Position numbers and translations under genes: made by a program | Notes under the pieces: generated by a model | Told to the model about the DNA's origin: nothing | Database searches by the model: none | Seen by the model: only the letters and a program-made list of their open reading frames with translations | NCBI GenBank assembly: GCA_027886175.1 | Contig: JAJNNQ010000009.1 | Coordinates: 8,166,501-8,230,500, forward strand | Direction: 5' to 3' | Length of the DNA: 64,000 nt | Source: Phylloscopus collybita | Taxonomy: Eukaryota; Chordata; Aves; Passeriformes; Phylloscopidae | In this document: piece by piece, positions 35,267-49,632 of the stretch | How positions within the stretch are numbered: the stretch's first letter is position 1 | How the letters are laid out: each line of letters opens with the position of its first letter

Positions 35267-38200
35267 CAAACAACGAGGACTGGTAAACATTTCGCATAAA
35301 CACATAGGCTCATCTAAGAAATGTCTCTGATTCAGTGTTTTTCTTTTGGATTGGAAGCTGGCCTGATGATTTGGAAACCTTGCAAGAGTTACAATCTAGT
35401 CGAATATGTAAATAAAATTTCAAAGTCAGGAAAAAACCCAACACCAAAACAAAAAGCTCCAGAGGAATCCAGGATCCAATCCAGGATCCATGTCAGGGAC
35501 CTGCCCATCTGCATGCTTTAAACACAACCTGCAATGACATAAACAGTAAAATAATGTCCCTGTGCTGCAGCTATTGCACCCCTCAGAATATGCCACAGTC
35601 TGCACACGTGCTGTGCAAAGCCTGCACAATGCAACCTTGCATCTCTCTACAGCATCCCCTGCATCTCTTTAACCTTGTTAATCAGGTCGTCTCAAGGGTG
35701 AAGGTCAATGCATCATGTGAGAGAAAAAACACAAGTGGATGAGCTGGGATGCTGTGATTTGTTCAAGTCAGTGCACAGGACTTGAGCAAATGTTTGGAGG
35801 CATCTGGTAGACATTCTTATTCCTTTTGTCAAGCCTTTGAGTATGTTCACTGGGGCATATGATCTGTGAGTAAAAGTGATTCACACTGAAATGGAATTTG
35901 ATTACAAAATTCCAACAATCACATGGAGATACTTTGCATTGCTTTGTATTTCTCATAATGTAACATTCACCTTCAAGCAAATATGTTACTTTTTAGGGCC
36001 TAGGTTCTGAAATTAATGAATCCCTCCCCATGTTCAACCCTATACATCAGAGCATAAAGGGCCTGATGAACAGAAACAAGGAATCTCTGGATTTCTATAC
36101 AAATTTCTCCACTAGCATAAGTCTGTCTTCCAAGGCTACAGATTCCATGCAGTTTGTGAATGGCCACTTCTGCATCCATCTTTATAGCTGATGACAGCCA
36201 GACAGAGGATATCCATGCCAAGGGAGAGCACAGGCATCGTGTTTAAGACAGTCCAGGGATGCAATAGCTCACGATGAAGAAGTCAATCATTCTTTGAATT
36301 TTTATACTCAAGCACCATAAACATGGCACAATCCTCCCTTTCTTGATCAGAACCCTTTCAGTTCCTTGCAGAGCAGCTAAAAACCTGGAGCACTGTGTGT
36401 CTGCAGTGAGGTTTTGGCATTGGGGAGGTGCAGGGTTGGCCTCTGTGAGAAGAGGCTGGGGCGGCGTGTGCTGAACATGGGCAGCTCCAGCCAGGCCCCG
36501 TGAGCTGCTGCAGGACACACCTGAGCCAAGAGCCAGTCTGCTGCTGCCTCTGGGAAAAGGTATTAAAGATAGGACAAGATGCCACACAGTGAAGTGAGGA
36601 AAGAAATGTGAGAAACAGCTCTGCAAGCACCCAGGTCAGTGGAGGAGGAGGGAGAGGAGGTGCTCCAGGACCTGGAGCAGAGATTCCTGTGCAGCACACA
36701 GATATCAGAGCAGACATCCACACTGTAGCCCATGGAGAGCCCCACACCAGGGCAGGTGAATGCTACCTGAAGGAAGCTGCTGTCTTCCTACCTTCATTTG
36801 GAGCAGGTGAAAAATGTGTGTAGGAAGGAGCTGTAGAGAGGAACTACTACGGACTGACCATAAATCACCATTCTCCATTTGCCCATTCTTGGAGTCAAGA
36901 AATCAAGGGACTCAGGAATTAAGGAGTGAACTTGACCCTGGGAAAAAGGAGGGATGGGGAGAAATTTGCTTACATTTTTGTCTTTGTTTCTCACTGTCCA
37001 AATCTATTTAATTTTTTTTTTCTCAAGTTGAATCTTTTTTTCCTCATGATGGTAATTGGTGACTGATCTCTGCGTTTTTCTTAAGGAGGGAGAATGAGAG
37101 AGTGGCTGCGTGGGTGGCTGGCAGCTGTCCAAGCCATACCCATCACAAAATCATTGTGCTAAGTGCTTCTAAAAGATTTTTTTTTATGTGTGTGTTTTTG
37201 GAGCTGAGACAAACTACAGGAATCACTATGTCTTTTTGATTCTGAAGGTTTGTTCCCAGCATTTATGCACCCTATTGTATTTTAGATCATTTTACTTGCC
37301 ATCAATTTCACAACCAGCTTCTGAATTTCAAGGCATTTTATCTATGAAGAACACACACTCCTCTTCTGATCTCTAGTAGATTTTTTCCCTTTGATCATAT
37401 TGCAAGTAGGGTAGGTAGCACCATTTTTTTAAGCTTTCCCAGCATCTTGGAATATTTGCTGATGAGCTTGCACACCTTCATCTCCTAGAATACATGATTT
37501 CTATAGTGTTTTTATAATGAAATATTTTTTAGAAAAGACAAAGCAATGTATTTTAATAATTTCTGAAAATTAGGTGTGTAAAAATATTCTTTTTTCCATC
37601 ACAAACACATGAAATTATTCAGAAGTAAGCATCCTGAAAACGGTTTACTAATGAACAAAAGAGGTGGTTCTGCTTTGTCACTATCCCCAGCCTCTCTGAA
37701 TCCACTCTTCCTTGTTGATGGACTCATTCCATGATCTCATATCTAACTCCTAGGCAAAGTAATATTTTCTTATATTTGAATGGAACTCAAGAGCTCTCTG
37801 TTCATTGCTTGTTACTTCATCAGAACCATTAAAGTGATAACTATATCTCCATAACCCTGCATTTGCTTCAAAACAGCAATTTCCTTTTCCTCATACTTTG
37901 TCTGACCTGCCAATTGTCTCAGGGCTGAAACGCCCTCTTGTGTGTTTGTGGAATGTTTGTCCCATTAAGGCTGTGCCTCGAGCTGATAACTTTTGATGTT
38001 GTCATAAAAACATAATCTGAAAAAAATGACAAGGACCTGGAAAGTCTGGATAGTTGGAGAGAGGAATATGGAAGTGGGTGCACTGGAGATTGTCTGAGCT
38101 GCATCAGGAAATCCCCACAGGTGACATGAAGGGGTGGTTATCACCAGTGTAGGTTTATCTCTCTGCTTCCTCTGTAACTCTGTGGAATCCCATAGGGATA

Positions 38201-39214
38201 TCTTTCCATCTCTCACAGTGTTGTTAAACTGCACCCACAGCTACTAAACGTGAGTGTGGGGACCTCACAACACTATGGGATAAATCTGGTGCCTTTCAAA
38301 CAGGCATTATTAAAAGGGATAGCAAACTAGTAATGTATCAGCTTATTTTCTAGGTAATGTTTAAGTTCTGTAACTAAGGAAGACACAAGACCCTGGGGCA
38401 TTTATCAAAGAAAATATCCTAATTGCCAAATGAATGAGAAACTATATATTGCAGTTCCACAGATGGGTAAAAATCCTAATATTAAAAGGATATAAAAGCT
38501 ATAAAAGGCTGAAAAATGTTTGATACAGGACTTTGATCTGGATGAGATCTCTGTGGTTAATGTAAACATAACATGCTTTAGGATATGGAGCACAGGGGGA
38601 GAGTTAAGGAAATCCTGGTCATCATCAGCATTACACGTTCTTCTCTGAGCACAGGACACTGTAGCACCAGAGCAGTGTGAAAATTAAGTTCCTTCATGGA
38701 ATAGCTAAATTATGTACTTTGTAAGTTGATTGTAGAGGGTCTACTTTATGAAATGTGCATTAAAGATCAAACTATCATGCATTTATATTCTATATACATG
38801 TTCTAGAATGACCAATACACAATTACAGAGCACCATACTCATTATTCATTTTCCTTGGTTTTAGGAATATTTGATGTCTGAATGATAAATTCACAAGAAT
38901 TGATACACAGGTTAAATCATATCATTTATTTCTACCCTTAAACTCACTTTGTTCAGTATAAGCTTATTTACAGGCTGTTAGACATTAAGGGAGTGATGGA
39001 ATAATGAAGAAAATTACCCAAAGTTCTGGTAGTTGATTTCTTGGCTTAAATATTTGCTTCAATGTTTATCCATGCTAATATGCCTTAGTGTTGAAGCACG
39101 TGAGTGCTCTTACCAGTTGGTTTCCTGAGGTGAATGAAATGATTGATTTTTTGTTGGAATGGTGATTTTAAATTAGACCATTGTTGGAAAATCATCCTCT
39201 TGTCTTGGGTCAGG
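35267..39214. other. Gene-free intergenic DNA
   Basis: A GC-richer patch at 36,360-36,750 opens several minus-strand frames of up to 129 codons, rich in Ser, Pro and Cys. No domain, signal or homologue is recognisable. Nothing else stands out besides the 12-bp duplication. Confidence 0.65.
35467..35490. repeat. 12-bp tandem duplication ATCCAGGATCCA
   Basis: Two exact adjacent copies, each containing a GGATCC palindrome. Confidence 0.88.
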
Positions 39215-39640
39215 AGTTCAAAGAAAAGGCAAAGAGAAAAGAGCTGGAATGATCTAAGGTCTGAAAAATAAGTTTTAACATGAGGGCATAATGAATAACA
39301 GCCTATTTAGCCTATTCAAAAGAAGGTTAAAAGATTAGGATCACAAGCAGAACTTAATTGTGGAAGAATTGTGGCTCTTCGGTGCAGAATATAGTGATTG
39401 AAATTTTAGAGATTGGATCTTGATGTACTTGGATACAGAAATTTTAAAAGAGGATAACAAGCTGTTAGCACAACTTATTAGGGGGTGTGATAGCTCTTCT
39501 AATCAAGTAAGAGTGCTTTTCTAAAAGACAGATTATAGCCTCATGTTACAGCTGTGATGCAGAAATGATTGGTGAAGGTTTTTGGTCTGTGCTGTGCAGA
39601 GTCAGACTAGATTATCACCATCGCCTTTACAGTCCACAGT
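39215..39640 (+). mobile_element. Ancient CR1-like LINE relic
   Basis: Heavily diverged but ordered matches to an older amniote CR1 type include AATGATCTAAGGTCTG, AAAAGAAGGTTAAAAG, TTTTTCTAAAAGA-like sequence near 39,518, GGTCTGTGCTGTGCAGAG and AGTCAGACTAGATTATCACC. The last block is the signature 3' end (GTCAGACTAGATGATC in the family). The copy probably predates the avian CR1 bursts. Boundaries are approximate. Confidence 0.72.
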
Positions 39641-40501
39641 AATCTGTGTGTGTGAGATTCATCATGGCTGAGGGCAGAAGTGGGTGGCATGAGCAAATTG
39701 CTCCTCCTTTAGAGCCTTTGTGTCACAGACTTTTCCCTGCTTCTCCCATACCTCCCTTGGGAGCTGTGGGAACGGTGTTCTTCACATTATAGGTTTAAGA
39801 AGAAACAAAGCAATCATTAAAATTTCCTTTCGTAAATGTCTTGGAACATTTCACAAAAGAAGTTAAAAATATAAAAATTGAAACTGTTTAAATTAGTTAG
39901 CACTGCTGAGTGTACAGAAATTAAACTGTCTCTCTCCTCAGGGAGGCTTCAGTATGTTCCTCAATCACAGTTCAGCTACAACTTTCTCTAATTTACCTGA
40001 GGAGAAATCTTTTAAGTCACCTAAGGTAAAGAAGGGATCTTAAAGAACCCACCCACTACATTTCTCATCCTAAAAGAAAAATTATGAACCATCTCTGACT
40101 AAAAACCTGATCTAAACACCTTGCTGAGGGAGATTCCAGTTTATTGCAATGTTCAAAAACATATAAGATGGTGGTTTTTTCTAACATAGACTTTGCAGCA
40201 GACTTTATTGTTTCCCTAAGTCATTAGTAATGTGATAAAAGGAATCATGTTTCCAGTACTAATTACACCAAAACCATAAAAAACAGGAATGAAACCAAAG
40301 TGATGGCACATACACATAGTAAATGGAGGCAAAGAAGAGGCATCATAAAGGAGTTTTCTTACAATCTTCAGTGGAGATTTGTTACAGTTAGCCCCAGGAG
40401 CATCCACAAAATTTAGATTCTAGTTTTTTCTGTCCTCTTCACTTGATAGAAAATTTCTCAGAGTTCGCTTTCTATTGCACATCTCATACAAATACACTGG
40501 G

Positions 40502-40662
40502 GAAAAAAAAGCCCAAAAAACCCAAAAATCCCAAAAAACCAAAACCCACAAAAAAACCCCCAAAAAACAAAAAACAAACATACAAACAAAAACAAATACA
40601 AAAAACCCCCAAACAAAACAAAACAAAAAACCAAACCAACAAACAAAAAACCAAACAAAAAC
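40502..40662. repeat. A/C-only low-complexity tract with repeated C-runs
   Basis: About 150 bp on the plus strand consist almost wholly of A and C, with a handful of T. C-triplets are spaced by 6-7 bases at 40,512, 40,521 and 40,530, followed by further runs at 40,545 and 40,557. The complementary strand is therefore G/T-rich with G-quadruplex potential. Open frames across it are composition artefacts. Confidence 0.9.
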
Positions 40663-43600
40663 CAGCCCTGGCTTTGGGATGAGCTTGTCCAGGATTTTTA
40701 AAGCTTTCCAAAGAGGTGAAATGGTTGGAATTTCTGGGTAGAAGGACATGACCATACTGAACTGGAACTGTGTGTGTAGAAGTCTATGTGTGTTCATTGC
40801 TTAGTAAAAAGGTTTAGATAATAATTTTTTTTTTTTTTGAAAACAGAGATGAAAATGTTTTCTATCATGTCTTCCTCGTGACCTTTTATGTCAAACACAT
40901 AACTGCAGGGGGCTGCTAAAAGCAAGGTCCACTTAAGACTTCACAGTCACTCACCCAGATGACAGCTTGAAGGAAAAACACAAACAAGCAGTGGCTTCTG
41001 TATGATAAAATGGCACTAAACACATCCTACTAGGGAGGAATGCAAGCATGTATGAAGAGAAGAAATCCAAATTTATGTGTATTTTGAAAAGAGAGAAAGG
41101 GACGGTTCATAAAGATCATCTTTTCTCCACAAGAAGAGATTTCAGCAAACATTACCAGGAGCTGCTGCTGGGCTTGAGCAGCAGGGGTCAAAGGGAACAG
41201 TGGTTTGATCACAGGGTTCCTGGTGAATACTCTTTCATGTGTTTTCTCATCACTCTTTTACCTGCTCTGTAATTTTCCCATCTAATAGGAAATATCCGCT
41301 TTCTGGTTGAGGTATTGCTCTATTATATAGAGGAAAAATTTTCTTTCTACAGATTTTCTCCCTGCCACACAGCCAAGGTTTAGACCCCTATTAAGAGACA
41401 AAATGCCATTAAATCAGAATCTCATCTATACTACTGTAACACTGAGAAATTTGTTCTAACCCTCAAGGCTTGGAAAACTATTCAAATTATCTTAATCACA
41501 TTTGAGATTGAAACTGGGAAGCTTTACACAGCAGGGTTGAAAACCTGGCAATCTCCCTCACAAAAGGGCCTGAAATCAGATAGTATATTATAGACTTTGG
41601 TCAATCATAAGGGAAAAGAAATGCATCTGGTCAGGAAGAGACTGAGTGTCTAACCTACCCAGGTGATTAATGAGGTCCCCACAGTATTTAAAAACACAAG
41701 ATAAAGGTCTGTGTGATGCTTTTGACATTTCTGAAAGACCAAAATCTGAAAGTCAGAGTGTAATTTGAAATTAAACCTTCCTTTCTATTATCTTTTAGGG
41801 ATCCTTCACAATCTCATTCCTTTCATCCCATGGCTCTAGCAATGATTTAGTTTAGATAACATCTGAAGTCTTTAAATAATGCAAAATATTTTGTCTTTTG
41901 GGGAGAATCAGGGAGGTACCAAGCAACTTGCCACCTGCCTTTATAGTGGCAATATTACCTTTAAAACCTAAGTGCTGGGTGAGATGATACAGTTGGATAA
42001 TTTGACTCCAGGAACCAGAAGACACTAAGGGCATCTTAAACAGCACCTCACTGTATGCTCAAGTATAAAAAAGGCCCTGAAAGCACCCCTGGGAAGGATA
42101 ATACTGCTTATGTTTATGTCCTAATAGAATCAAATGAACCTTTCAGCCCTCACTGCAGAATGCAGGCCTTGCTTTCAAAGAATTTAGGGACACAATTTTC
42201 TGATTGGTTTGATCAACTTGGTAACATGCTTAACCAAACCCTAGGAGATTGGGTCCTTGTATTGATTGTGACATTCTTTTTGTGAAATCAGTTTTATTTT
42301 AGTGGTACAAAACCAGCATGATGGAAGTGATTAATTGAATCTTTAAGTTGCAGTGCAGAGAAAGCTTTTAGGTAACCAAAATTAATTTAGGGTTTCTGGT
42401 ATGGGAACAAGTTTTTGTGATCCTTGCTATTCGTTTTGTATGTTTGGTGCTAGCTGCTGCTCCATATTCTGTGTAGAAGCTGAGGGTTTAAAGTTTTGGT
42501 TTATTTTACTTACAGGCTTTGTAATTTGGAGGGAGGGAGTGATGGGAAGGAAGGTAGCCAAGGAAAAAAAATTACTAAGAGTGGGAACACTCCCACCAGC
42601 TCATGGCAGTGAGCAACCAGAATGAAGATTATGATTCTGTGGTGATTGTGCAAAACCTGATCCTTTACCTGTTAAGATTGGTGAAAAATTGAATTAAGCC
42701 TGCTGAAGGTAGAAATGGAGACATTTCTTTGTGACACTGAACTGAAGAAAGGCAGGTGTTACAAAGGAACCTGCCACTCTTTAGAGGGAAACAGAACCTA
42801 AGAAGCAATAAAATATCAGATAATTCACAAATCCAGAAAGTGGAAGGGGCAGAGTCAACTACTTTTAAGCTGGTTCAGTTGCTTTAGATATGTAGTTTTC
42901 CTCATAATTTAATAAATCTGAAGATTGTGGTTTTGCCTTTCCACACCTTCTGCATTGAAATCTTTCCATTACATATCTCTGGCTTCATCCCAACCTATTG
43001 TACCTTTTTATTTTTATTATTATTTCAGACCTATCCAGGAATGAGTTACCTTCATCAGCTTTATGAAAAATCTATGAACATGACTGTTGTCACTGTGTTA
43101 AATATGAGGTTTTCATATGACGATTGAATTTTCATTCAGTAGTTTCCTGGCAGGAAAGCCATCACTACAATACCTCCAAAACAAACTGTGTTAAATCTTT
43201 GTTTATAAATTTGGCATTGATTTCTCATCCTGACACATGCCTAAGAATTATAAACATCCTATTTTTGTTAATGAATGGTTCTGAAGTCAAGAAGCAAGCC
43301 AGCATCACTCAAATATTTATTTTATTATTACTATAAAAAAGATTTATGTTCCAAATACCTGCATTTTGGCTTAGTTTTATTATTAAATTATTAATGCAAT
43401 ATTTCACCACTGTGATTAGACAAAATGAATATTTTAATTTTTATAAGTAGCTAACAAAAGGCTCTTGGTTTATCGCCTCTATATAATTTTATTCTCTGCT
43501 GTTAGAGGTGAATATTTCCTTTTTTTTTTCAGGTTTTCATTCATTGAGAGCATTTGCCATTTCCCTGGAACTGATGCAAGGGGAAATAAACTTCCACCTC

Positions 43601-44380
43601 AATATCAGAGCAGAGTAAATAGTGTAAAGTGTTTTAAGGATTATTTTTCTTAGAATTGGAGACCAGCTTTCCATTATATTTTGCCTGTCTTTTTCAAATT
43701 GATCATTTGACTCTTGCAGAATAGAACCCGGCAGGCATGGAAGATAACAGGGAAAACTAGTTTTCAATTTATGGTCTATAACATTTTGAAAGAGAGATTG
43801 AAAAAAGCAAACTTGATTTCAATTTACCATCCTGTGTACCTGCACCACCATTACAAATTTTAGTAGGCATTTAGGAATGCCAAGAAGAAAAAGCTAGATA
43901 ATACAAGATGCCAAAAAGTCTGGCTGAAAACCCTCAAAAGCTCACCTTAGGTTACTTTAAATCAATTGAGTTTTATCATTCCATTTCATAGTACCGATAG
44001 CTTGGCTTGGAATTATTAGTTTATTCTTAAAAAAAACCCCAAACCAACACATGAAAGGAAGTCACAGAAGTGAAAAATTAGGTCTTTTGCAGTGTGCCTG
44101 CTGCTTAGTAAGCTAAGGTCGAGTTGAGAACTTCAAATTATTTCTGAGAATGGCAGGGATGAATCCTTAGAGATGTTCAGTGCATCACTTTGCCAACAGA
44201 GCTTCCTCTTTGTTTAAAAAGTCATATATATCCTGTACCTGATAAGGAACCAAAGTGCTTACAAATCAAGCGCCAACTTTTCAGCCTGATTTGACAAGGT
44301 GGCAATTAATCAGGTGGTAAGTATCAAATGACTTCTATATTTCATATGAGAGATTTAGAAGACCATAAGGTCAAGCCTTG

Positions 44381-44410
44381 TGGAGAGGACTGTCATGGAG
44401 AGGACTGTAT
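44381..44410. repeat. 15-bp tandem duplication
   Basis: Two adjacent copies of TGGAGAGGACTGTCA, differing only in the last base. Confidence 0.85.
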
Positions 44411-44697
44411 GCATTTTATCTTCCTCCCTTTGGGATGAAAACATCATGTAAGGTTAAGCAGAAGCCCAGAAGATATCTAAGCTCAAAGGCATACAGATTT
44501 ATGGGAAACTTGAGGGGTGAAAGTGCCAGAATATTATTTCCCAGCAGATGTAACAATCCCTTGGTTTCATGGAATTTCAGATAGGTTAAAAAAAAAAAAA
44601 AAGAAAAGAAAATCAGAAAAGCTGAAAGCAGGATCAGGATATCACATTATCACATCCTCCTCTGAAAAAAGGTTCCTCTTCTTCCTACCAAAAGGAT

Positions 44698-44820
44698 TCA
44701 AGGCCAGGTAGGACAGGGACTTAAGCAACCTCATCTCATGGTTGGTGTGCCCGCCCACTACAGGGTTGCTGGAACTAGATAGTCTTTAAGGTGCCTTCTA
44801 ATACAAACCATTACAGGATT
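44698..44820 (+). mobile_element. CR1 LINE 3' fragment
   Basis: The CR1 order TCAAGGCCAGG, AAGCAACCTCATCTCATGG, TGGAACTAGATAGTCTTTAA, GGTGCCTTCTAATAC, AACCATTACAGG is readable. It is a short, moderately diverged 3' end. The terminal ATTCTATGATT is eroded to ATTACAGGATT. Confidence 0.85.
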
Positions 44821-47800
44821 TCTCCATTTCAGATTTTATGGAGAAAAAACAAGACAAATCACCTCATCTGCCTGCCTCTGACGCCAACTTCTTCTACCCG
44901 ACTCTCAAAACCCAAGAAATCTGAGGGGAAGGAAAGCCAGCAAAATGGCAAAATAAGGGATAAGTAATTTTCTCTGACATTGAGGTTGGAGTTGGATAAA
45001 TCACTGGCCTCACTTTTGTTTCAGCTTCACATGGGGTGAATCTGTCATTAACAGGTTAAATGTGAACACTTAGGTCTGTTTCCTACTTCAGGTAGAGTAA
45101 CCAAGGGCTCACCTTTGCCAGATTTAATTCCTTTATCTTGACAGTGTGCTGTATTCCAGAGAACCCCTCACTGCTATGACAAACCAGGTTATACCTCAGG
45201 GTCAGCTCCAACCCTCTGAGTAGGCAGAATTCCAATAAAATCAATGATCCTGCATCTATTTGCTAAATCTTAGTGTAACAAGGGATTACTCTTTACCCAT
45301 TTAGCACAAGAGAAAAATAACCACAGTATGAGGGAACTTTACTGGTTCAGGCCATATTTAATCTAAAGTTAGAGCAGAATCTTAGAAAGCCAATTGATTG
45401 CTTCAAAGTGGTAAGAGCTACTTTATTCAAGCAATCAGCCCTACAATAAATGTGTTCAATTTTTAAGAGCTTGTAATTTAGCACTACCAGGGGCAGAGAA
45501 ACAAACATCTCTGATTTCTCTGAGAGGTTCCAGGATGTTTCACAGACAGACCATTCATTAATGCTTCACAAATGCTATCAAATTAAATATTGTTCCGCGT
45601 GCTGTAGTGAGATATCTTGAGAAGAGATGCTAAAAATGGGAACTGTGGCTCCCAAAATGATGAGCAGATGGAAGATTACTTCTGACAAAGTCACTCTACA
45701 GGGCAGCCAAGTTGTGAATCTTCAAAGCTCTAGTGAAGGTGCTGGAGGGTGTGTGATGGGTGGGGAGGAGAGGGCCTCTGACCCTTCCTTTGGGAGAAGG
45801 ATGTTAAAGGGCCTGATCTAAAGGCCCTTGGATGTAGGGGGCCCTCTCTGATAAATAAGGCATGAGGAGATTAGCTGATAAATGATGTGAAAGGGGACAC
45901 ATCTGCAGAGGAACAGAGAAATACAAGCACAGCCAGCACAGGTAGAGGTGACAGACAGATGTCAAAGGTCTGGTCCCCCATCCCCTATGCCATGCACAGA
46001 ACATCTCCTCTAATGAGCCAGAAGAGAGGGCAGTCCATGGACACCTGTTTCTATTTGATCTTTCAGTTCTCTTGCACATATTTTAGAGTCCAGCCACTTC
46101 CCTAGAAAGCTTAAAGAAATCAGGAGTAAATTCTACCCATCCAAATAGATAATTACATGTCGTGATTTTCAAGTTAATGGCACAATTGTTACTCTTTGTA
46201 AGGGAGACTAGGATATGACTCATTATGTTTGAACTTGTGGAGCCCACAACACTATGAAAGCCACTGTACAAAACTGAAGAGATAACTGCATCTTTTGTCT
46301 GGTAAATTGCACATAAACATAATTTTTGAAGTAAGGTTTTTCAAGAAGTATAATTGTTATTCAATTAAATTTTGAAGAAAATAATCTTTCACCACAGGTG
46401 TTTATGACCCATAAAATTCAAGTTTGGTTTCAATCTATGCAGTACAGAAATCAAGATGATACTATTTCTTTTCAAATAGGCCTGATCTGAGCATCTGGAC
46501 AGCCAATTTATTTTTATGGTGTTCTGTATGATAAAGCAGGAAATCTTCAGGATTCCTTTTAGCCATAATATTTTGGCCCATGTATTTTTAATGTGGCATC
46601 TTTTACTTTGCATATTATTCACTGCAGAAAAAATGGTTCACTAACCTAAAATTATCTAAAACTAATCCTGTAACAGGCACAGTTGCACTTATCTTAGGGT
46701 TCAACATCATGAACATTTTCAGAAATATATGCTAAAATTATTATTAATAACATATTTGAAGCAAACTTTGGTATAGAAAGAGTGTTTGGGTTTTTTTTTA
46801 AGATAACACTATTTCCTGAAAGTCAGACACTCTGTGAAATAATTTTAGAAGCGATGCTAAGACTCTTTTGCACTATTTGTTATGCACTGTTATTCTTTTA
46901 TGATAATCTCCAAGTACAAGTCTGGATGTCAACTGATGTGCTTCAGTTCCAAGGCCAGGTGAATAAAAGGGAGCCCTTGGTTCAACTCCCTTCCCTGATT
47001 CTTTTAGAGATAAATTGGCTAAATGTTTCCCAGATGAGTGCCCTAATCTCTGGGCTGTGGGTTCACTCCCATTCTGCTTTTCCCCAGCCAATTTGCTTGT
47101 TGATTATTGACAAAATGTCATTATTATATGCAATCCAGGGGATGAGGCAATACTACCCCAGATGAAGAGGTAGCCTTCTGACTGAAGTATATTCCCAATG
47201 GGGGTGTGGGTTCACTTCCCCCAGGCAGGGGAGGAAATTGAGCAAAGGCTTCATTTCAGCCAAAATTATGCAGAGAATTCCACCCACATTTGCAAATATA
47301 GGATTCAACAAAATCATTTCACTCCTTTCTGCTCCATTACCACAAGGTGCTGTGAGAACATCTTTTCAAACCCTTTGTCGTCCCACACTGCACGCAAGGT
47401 GTTGAATAATGCCACTCCAGGTGAGTGTCATGCAGGCTGAACACCTTCCTTCCCCTGCTGATGCTGCCTCTGGTGACAGGATATCACTCAAGCAGTGTCA
47501 TGGATGGCTGCAGCCTAGAGGTCTACTTAAAAAATTAGTTTCTAACCAGTGACATAACTACCTTAAGTGTTGAGAGGACAACTCTGAGTCAATAATAAAT
47601 TGATTAAATTTACCTGGGCATTAAACAATGATGGATAATATTCTATTTTTTATTTTTAGGAGACATAAACATAACAGAAATATGTAATTAAATTCAGTCA
47701 CTACTCTGACAGATTTGTCAGTTTTAATGTTAATGTTTTAAATAATTAGCTACATCTTCATAGATTATTGTAAGCTCTTAAATCCCCAAGTTACTGTATT

Positions 47801-49604
47801 AATTTGTTTGCACAGCAGTGTTTCGTTGTTGAGGCAAGCAGTACTGCTAGGAAGTTTCTGGAGCCACAACTGATATGTCAGTGTGAGTAAGATGTTAGAA
47901 AGGTGACTTTATACTGGAAAACATTTACCTGATAGATTTAGCATCACATCCATGTTCTCATTCTGTTTTTCACAGAAAACTCTCAGGAAAATTGTCAGTG
48001 TTAATATAAAATGTTCCCCCAACTGGCATAATAAAGCTGCTAATTATACCATGCTAAGCCTCTGCAATTACTTCTTGCTGGTATAAGGGATAGTCTATAT
48101 AACTTAGAGTAATGAAAAATTGCTTCTACAAAGACTCTGTGGTTACAGGCTCTGCTCAGGGGATTTGTGTTGTAGTGGTTAATAGGTGGGCACGCTGCTG
48201 CACAGCAGTGCATGTGGAATATCTCCACCCACAGCAGTGCAGATGTTTATCTGCAAAACTGTTTATAACATAAAATGGATTAGGTTGATCAGGTAAATAA
48301 CAGCACTTCTCAACACCAGCAGAACTTGCAGACCCCTCTCAGCTGAGTTCTTCTTTAATCTTCCTTTCCTCAGACAAGGCAAAGAATTACAAAGAACAGA
48401 AATCAGTAAACCAACAACTAATTTTAAAATTCTTGCCATTTATGCCTTTCTGTTTTCAGCAAATACAGCACACTTGAAAAACAGTCTTCTTTGATCCCTC
48501 AGTATCTCTATCAGCACAGGAAGCTATAAAAAATCACTATTGAGATCTATTCAAGACTCTTTTCTTGAGTCTGGCTTGACCATATATCTCTAAAGATGAT
48601 ACCTAGTTGGCAACCATTCAGTTTAAGCCAGTCTACCTGAGTTGCAATGAGCAGCACCACTCACCCTGACTTTTAACTATGGTCTCTCCCTCACTAAAGG
48701 CAAGGGATGGCTTTCAAAAACATTAAATATTATATGGCAAGTACTCCTGTCTGTCGAAGTAGTTACAGCTATAGTTGTTTTCTCTTCTGTGCCTGTCATA
48801 TATCAGACGGGATCATAGTTCAGGGTGGCATGAACAGCTTTTAAGCTTGCTTTTTTTGTTATTATTCTCTAGGCTTTTTTAAAAGAAGACATAAGAAAAT
48901 TTCTTTTTTTCAGTCTTTTTTTTTCCTCAGAAAAATGTCAGCAGAGACAGCTGTCATTTCATCCAGTGAACAAACTGCATTAGCTAGGGGGCTGTCAAAG
49001 GGAGGACAGAACTGGCCCCAGGGTAAGAGAGTCTTTACTCATTGCCCCTTTTCAGGTCTATGCAAAATTTTGGGAAAAGAATAGGTTGCTGTGCCTGGAT
49101 ATTTTGAGGGGTACTTCTTGTCCACAGGAGAGTCTCAGAGGGATATGAACCACTAAAGTACACACTGCAAATAACCTTCAATATTGCAGCAACAGCTGAA
49201 CACCTGTAACCAGAGCATACACTAGAAAGTATTAAAACCCCATTATTAACATAGGAGATGGGATTATAGTTCAAATAGAAAGGTTCTGGTGAACCCAGTA
49301 TAGGTTGGGAACATCTTTACAAGAAGTGTACAGGGCTATAGAGGTATCCCTTCCAGATTATTATATGTCAGTCCTCAGAGGGAACCTCTTGTTCTCAATA
49401 TTGTCATACTCAAAACCACAAACTGAGTCACTGCATAGAATACAAAAAAGTTCTGAATTTTCTATATGCTCAGTAATCCCTGCCTCTGTGATCAAAAGAA
49501 AAAACTGAAATAAAACAAAGCTGTATCTTACTCCAGATCCAACCAAGTGTATTTAAAATTAAGCTCAGTGACACCTTTCCTCAATTACAGCTAGCCAGGA
49601 CCTT

Positions 49605-49632
49605 AAAATTGCCTGAATAAAATTGCCTGACC
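49605..49632. repeat. 14-bp tandem duplication
   Basis: Two adjacent copies of AAAATTGCCTGA followed by AT or CC. Confidence 0.82.

Noticed and set aside
36243..36747. Minus-strand ORFs of 127 and 129 codons
   Set aside because: Two overlapping frames are open together in a GC-richer patch. Ser/Pro/Cys-rich with no recognisable motif.
40420..40797. Hydrophobic Phe/Gly/Val-rich and Lys/Pro/Thr-rich ORFs
   Set aside because: Both are direct translations of the A/C low-complexity tract on its two strands.
46782..47165. 127-codon ORF with a hydrophobic start resembling a membrane protein
   Set aside because: AT-rich DNA readily gives Leu/Ile/Phe-rich frames. There is no family match or supporting context.
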